Shown: positions 59,017-64,000 of the stretch, piece by piece
Layout of the letters: every line of letters starts with the position of its first letter
Numbering within the stretch: position 1 is the stretch's first letter
Source of the DNA: Dugong dugon
Lineage: Eukaryota; Chordata; Mammalia; Sirenia; Dugongidae
DNA length: 64,000 bases
NCBI GenBank assembly: GCA_030035585.1
Contig: CM057462.1
Span: 95,811,234-95,875,233, forward strand
Direction: 5' to 3'
Position numbers and translations under genes: made by a program
Notes under the pieces: generated by a model
What the model was told of the DNA's origin: nothing
What the model saw: the letters and a program-made list of their open reading frames with translations, nothing else
Databases searched by the model: none

Positions 59017-62000
59017 TGTTGTTGTTAGGTGCCGTCGAGTTGGTTCTGACTCATAGTGACCCTATGTACGAGAGAACAAAAAACTGCCCAGCCATGTACC
59101 ATATCCACAACAGTAATTATACTTGAGCCCATTGTTGCAGCCACTGTGTCAATCCATCTTGTTGAGGGTCTTCCTCTTTTCTGCTGACCCTGTACTTTAC
59201 CAAGCATGATGTCCTTCTCCAGGGACTGATCCCTCCTGACAACATGTCCAAAGTATGTAAGACGTAGTCTGGCCATCCTTGCTTCTAAGGAGCATTCTGG
59301 TTGTACTTCTTCCAAGACAAATTTGTTCATTCTTTTGGCAGTCCGTAGTATATTCAATATTCTTCACCAACACTACAATTTGAAGGCATCAATTCTTCTT
59401 CGGTCTTCCTCACTCATTGTCCAGCTTTCACGTGCATGTGAGGTGATTGAAAATACCATGGCTGAGTCCAGTACAGCTAGATGGTGCCTGGCTACCACCA
59501 CTGACTGCTCTGACTGGGATCACAACAGAGGGTTCTGGACAGAGCTGGAGAAGGATGTAGAACATAATTCTAACACACAAAAAAGACCAGATTTACTGGC
59601 CTGAAAGAGACTGGAGAAACCCCGAGAGTATGACCCCCGGACACCCTTTTAGCTCAGTGGTGAAGTCACTTCCGCGGTTCACCATTCAGCCGGGGATTGG
59701 ACAGCCCTATAAAACAAAAAGGGACAAATGAGGCAGAGCAGTCCAGGGACAAGGACTAGAAGGCAGAAGGGGACAGGAAAGCTGGTGATAGGGAAGCCAA
59801 GGTTGAGTAAGGACAGTGTTGACATGTAGTGGGGTTGTTAACTACTGTCATAGGGCAACATGTGTACTAATGGTTTAATGAGAAACCATTTTGTTCTGTA
59901 AACCTTCATCTAAAGTGAGAATAGCAGCACAACTGGAAGAACATAATTGATGTCACTGAACTGTGCATGTAGACATTTTTGAAATGGTGTATCTTTGGCT
60001 ATGCATATTTTCACCAAAAAAAAAAAAAAAAGGTCAAGAAGGGAGAGGGGTTGACATGTCATGCGGTTGTTAACCAATGTCATAAAACAATATGTGTGCT
60101 GACTTTAATGAGAAACTATTTGTTCTGTAAACCTTCACCTGAAGTACAATTAAAAAGAAAAAAAAAAAAACAAGAAAATACCATGGCTTCTGACAGGTGC
60201 ATCTTAGTCTTCAAGAAGACATCTTTGCTTTTCAACACTTTAAAGAGGTCTTTTGCAGCAGACTTGCACAATGCAATGTGTCTTTTGATTTCTTGACTGC
60301 TGCTTCCATGGGTGTTGATTATGGATCCAAGTAAAATGAAATCCTTGACAACTTCAATCTTTTCTCCATTTATCATGATGTTGCTCACGGGTCCAGTTGT
60401 GAGGATTTTTGTTTCCTTTATGCTGAGGTGTAATCCATACTGAAGGCCATAGTCCTTGATCTTCATCAGTAAGTGCTTCAAGTTCTCTTCACTTTCAGCA
60501 AGCAAGGTTGTGTCATCTCCGTAACACAGGTTGTTAATGAGTCTTCCTCCAATCCTGATGCCCCATTCTTCTTCATATAGTCCAGCTTCTCGGATTATTT
60601 ACTCAGCACACAGATTGAATAGGTATGGTGAAAGGATACAACCCTGACACACACCTTTCCTGACTTTAAACCATGCAGTATCCCCTTGTTCTGATGAAAC
60701 AACTGCCTCTTGATCTATGTACAGGTTCCTCATGAGCACAATTAAGTTTCCCAGAATTCCCACTCTTCAAAATGTTATCCATAATTTGTTATGATCCACA
60801 CAGTTGAATGCCTCTGCATAGACAATAAAACACAGGTAAGCATCTTTCTGGTATTCTCTGCTTTCAGCCAATATCCACCTGACATCAGCAATGATATCCC
60901 TGGTTCCACATCCTCTTCTGAATCCAGGTTACATTTCTGGCAGTTCCCTGTTGATATACTGCTGCAGCTGCTTTTGAATGATCTGCAGCAAAAATTTTAC
61001 TTGCTGTGATATTAATGATATTGTTTGATAATTTCTGTATTTGATTGGCTCACCTTTCTTGGGAATAGGCATAAATATGGATCTCTTCCAGTTGGTTGGC
61101 CAGGTAGCTGTCTTCCAAATTTCTTGCCATACACGAGTGAGCACTTCCAGTGCAGCATTTGTTTGTTGAAACATCTCAGTTGATATTCCGTCAATTCCTG
61201 GAGCCTTGTTTTTTGCCAATAACTTCAGTGCAGCTTGGGCTTCTTCCTTCTGTACCATCGGTTCCTGATCATATGCTACCTCCTGAAATGGCTGAATGTT
61301 GACCAATTCTTTTTGATATAATGACTCTGTGTATTCCTTCCATCTTCTTTTGATGCTTCCTGCATCGTTTAATATTTTCCCCACAGAATCCTTCACTCTT
61401 ATAACTTGAGGCTTGAATTTTTTCTTCTGTTTTTTTAGCTTGAGAAATGCCAAGCATGTTCTTCTCTTTTGGTTTTCTATTTCCAGCTCTTTGCACATGT
61501 CATTATAATACTTTACTTTATATTCTTGAGCCACCCTTTGAAATCTCCTATTCAGTTCTTTTACTTCACCATTTCTTCCTTTTGCTTTAGCTACTCGATG
61601 TTCAAGAGCAACTTTCAGAGTCTCTTCTGACATCTGTTTTGGTCTTTTCTTTCTTTTCTGTCTTTTTAATGACTTCTTGCTTTCTTCATGTATGAGGTCC
61701 TTGATGTCATCCCACAACTTGTCTGGTCTCTGGTCATGAGTGTTCAACTCATGAAACCTATTCTTGAGTTTGTCTCTAAATTCAGGCGAGATACACTCAA
61801 GGTCGTACCTTGGCTCTTGTGGACTTGTTTTAATTTTCTTCAGTTTCAACTTGAACTTGCATATGAGCAATTGATGGTCTGTTTCACAGTCAGCCCCTGA
61901 CCTTATTCTGACTGATGATATTGAGCTTTTCCATTGTCTCCTTCCACAGATGTAGTTGATTTGATTGTTGTGTATTCCATCTGGTAAGGTCTATTTTTAT

Positions 62001-62975
62001 AGTTGCTGTTTATGTTGGTGAAAAAAGGTATTTGCAATGAAAAAGTCATTGGTCTTGCAAAATTCTATCATGCGATCTCCAGCATCATTTCTATCACCAG
62101 GGCCATATTTTCCAACTACCCATCCTTCTTCTTTGTTTCCAACTTTTGCCTTCCAATCACCAGTAATTATCAACGCATCCTGATTGCATGTTTGATCACT
62201 TACAGACTGCAGAAGCTGGTAAAAATTTTCAGTTTCTTCATCTTTGGCCTTAGTGGTTGGTGCATAAATTTGAATAATAGTCATATTAACTGGTTTTCCT
62301 TGTAGTTGTATGGATGTTATCCTATCACTGACAGCGTTGTACTTCAGGATAGATCTTGAAATGTTCTTTTTGATGATGAATGCAACGCCATTCCTCTTCA
62401 AGTTGTCGTTCCTGGCATAGTAAACCATATGATTGTCTGATTCATAATGGCCGAAACCAGTCCATTTCAGCTCACTAATGCCTAGGACATCAATGTTTAG
62501 GTGCTCCATTTCATTTTTGATGATTTCCAATTTTCCTAGATTCGTATTTTGTACATTCCACATTACAATTATTAATGGATGTTTGTAGCTGTTTCTTCTC
62601 ATTTTGAGTCATATCACATCAGCAAATGAAGGTCCTGAACGCTTGACTCCATCCAAATCATTAAGGTTGACTCTACTTTGAAGAGGCAGCTCTTCCCCAG
62701 TCATCTTTTGAGAGCCTTCCAACCTGGGGGGCTCATCTTCTGGCACTGTATCAGACAATGTTCCGCTGCTATTCAGAAGGTTTTCACTGGCTAATTCTTT
62801 TCAGAAGTAGACTGCTGGGTCCTTTTTCCTAGTGTGTCTTAGTCTGGAAGCTCAGCTGAAACCTGACTGCCATGGGTGACCCTGCTGGTATCTGAATACT
62901 GGTAGCATATCTTCCAGCATCACAGCAACATGCAAGCCCCCACAGTATGACAAAATGACAGACACGTGGGGGGTG
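59017..62975 (-). mobile_element. Near full-length RTE inserted in L1 and itself holding an L1 3' UTR
   Basis: Without the nested L1 it is about 3.23 kb, equal to the 48.4 kb copy. On the - strand from the right: 5' UTR; endonuclease frame 62602-61997 (MWNVQNTNLGKLEI, QIYAPTTKAKDEETE, ITGDWKAKVGN); linker and RT (61870-60929: KNKAPGIDGISTEMFQ, NWKRSIFMPIPKKGE); and late RT/C-terminal pieces (60505 onward, and 59357: ECSLEARMARLRLTYFGHVV, GRPSTRWIDTVAATMG). The active-site YADD region (about 60510-60525) reads CYGDDTTLLAE, with Gly for Ala. Frames are broken in several places, so it is dead. Confidence 0.93.
59464..60173 (+). mobile_element. 5' truncated L1 (3' UTR only) nested in RTE
   Basis: Matches 1023-1726 closely (GAGTCCAGTACAGCTAGATG, CCAGATTTACTGGCCT, TGTTCTGTAAACCTTCACCT) and ends in an A-rich tail. 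Perfect 15-base duplications GAAAATACCATGGCT at 59449-59463 and 60174-60188 prove a separate insertion into the RTE. Confidence 0.95.
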
Positions 62976-64000
62976 GGGACAATGCTAGGGGCCCTAATAA
63001 CACGGCATAAATTCAGTACAAACTGTAACAAACAATGCACAAACACTAGAACATAGACAACCAGGAGCTCCTGAAAATTAAACACTTACGCTCATCAAAA
63101 GACTTCACTAAAAGAGTAAAAAAGAGAACCTACAGACTGGGGGAAAGAAGTGGGCTATGGCTATCCAACAAGGGTCTAATCTATAAAATACTTCAACACC
63201 TCAATAACAAAGAGAAAAATAATACAATTAAAAAATTGGGCAAAGGATATGAACAGACACTTCACCAAAGAAGATATTCAGGTGGCTAACATACACATGA
63301 GGAAATGCTCATGATCACTAGCCATTAGAGAAATGCAAATCAAAACTACAATGAGATACCATCTCACCCCAACATTACTGGCATGAATCAAAAAAAAAAA
63401 AAAAAAAAAAAAAAACCAGAAGAATAAATGTTGAAGGGGTTGTGGGGAGATTGGAACTCTTATGCACTGATGGTGGGAAGGTAAAATGGTACAACCACTA
63501 TGGAAAATGATACAGTGCCTCCTTAAAAAGCTAGAAATAGAAATACTATACAATCCAGCAATCGCATTCCTAGGAATATATCCTAGAGAAATAAGAGCCA
63601 TCATACGAATAGACATGTGCACACCCATGTTCATCACAGCACTATTCACAATAGCAAAACGATGGAAACAACCTAAGTGCCCATCAACAGATGAATGGAT
63701 AAACAAATTATGGTACATACACACAGTGGAATACTACGCACCGATAAAGAACAACGATGAATCCCTAAAACATCTCACAACATGGATGAATCTGGAGGGC
63801 ATTATGCTGAGTGAAATAAGTCAATCACAAAAGGACAAATATTGTATGAGACCCCTATTATAAAAACTCAAGAAAAGGTTTACACAGAAAAAAACATTTT
63901 TTGATGTTTATGGGTCCGGGGAAGTTAGGGAGGAGAAATCACAAACTAGAGAGTAGACAAGTGTTAACTTTGGTGAAAGGAAAGACAACACACAATATAG

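Larger units (their letters stand above)
57843..64000 (+). mobile_element. L1 (lineage-specific), ORF2 from RT to 3' UTR, split by a full-length RTE
   Basis: 57843-59016 encodes the L1 RT region and thumb in broken frames: DNHMIISINAEKAC, a relic of the catalytic block (CTATTTGCAGGTGATATGAT), GFLYTPTKRTWKRK. The element resumes at 62987 and runs to the right edge, including the ORF2 end ([20 protein letters not shown]) and the start of the 3' UTR. The split carries target duplications GGGACAATGCT at 59006-59016 and 62976-62986. The 5' end begins within ORF2, so it is truncated; the 3' end is off the window. Confidence 0.88.

Noticed and set aside
60929-61870. 313-codon open frame as a host gene
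   Set aside because: RTE linker and early reverse transcriptase of the same copy.
61997-62602. 201-codon open frame as a host gene
   Set aside because: Same RTE endonuclease on the - strand of the copy at 59017-62975.

Overview
This is nuclear DNA of a placental mammal, almost certainly a paenungulate afrotherian and most probably an elephant. Two repeat families point there: about twenty copies of a tRNA-derived AfroSINE, and eight pieces of a BovB-like RTE retrotransposon, alongside a lineage-specific L1. Hyrax or sea cow cannot be fully excluded from sequence alone. Most long open frames are relics of RTE and L1 rather than host genes.

Three host genes occur in the order and orientation I recall for human chromosome 1p31.3 (DYNLT5/TCTEX1D1, then INSL5, then DNAI4/WDR78). 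The last three coding exons of DYNLT5 (Tctex-type dynein light chain) are on the + strand at 9.1-17.0 kb. INSL5 (insulin/relaxin-family gut hormone) is complete on the - strand in two exons at 31.8-35.1 kb and appears intact at 135 residues. The last five coding exons of DNAI4 (axonemal dynein intermediate chain 4, WD repeats) are on the - strand at 44.1-57.5 kb, with the N-terminal exons beyond the right edge. Every exon junction used here keeps frame with GT/AG sites.

Layout: 0-3.4 kb is L1 inserted into RTE, followed by a SINE; 3.5-9.1 kb is an L2 and unique sequence; 9.1-17 kb is DYNLT5; 17-31 kb is intergenic, with L2, an old L1, a twin-primed RTE, a Tc1/mariner-like miniature element and a hAT transposon; 31.5-35.3 kb is INSL5; 35-44 kb is intergenic (L2, MIR, SINEs); 44-57.5 kb is DNAI4, with a near full-length RTE in one intron; 57.7-64 kb is a four-level nest of RTE and L1 in the presumed upstream intron of DNAI4.

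I found no novel gene system. The most informative structures concern retrotransposition: one RTE insertion with twin-priming geometry and perfect 11-bp target duplications, an internally deleted ends-only RTE copy, a 35-bp SINE-tail insertion with its own target duplications, and SINE tails that match the RTE 3' end.
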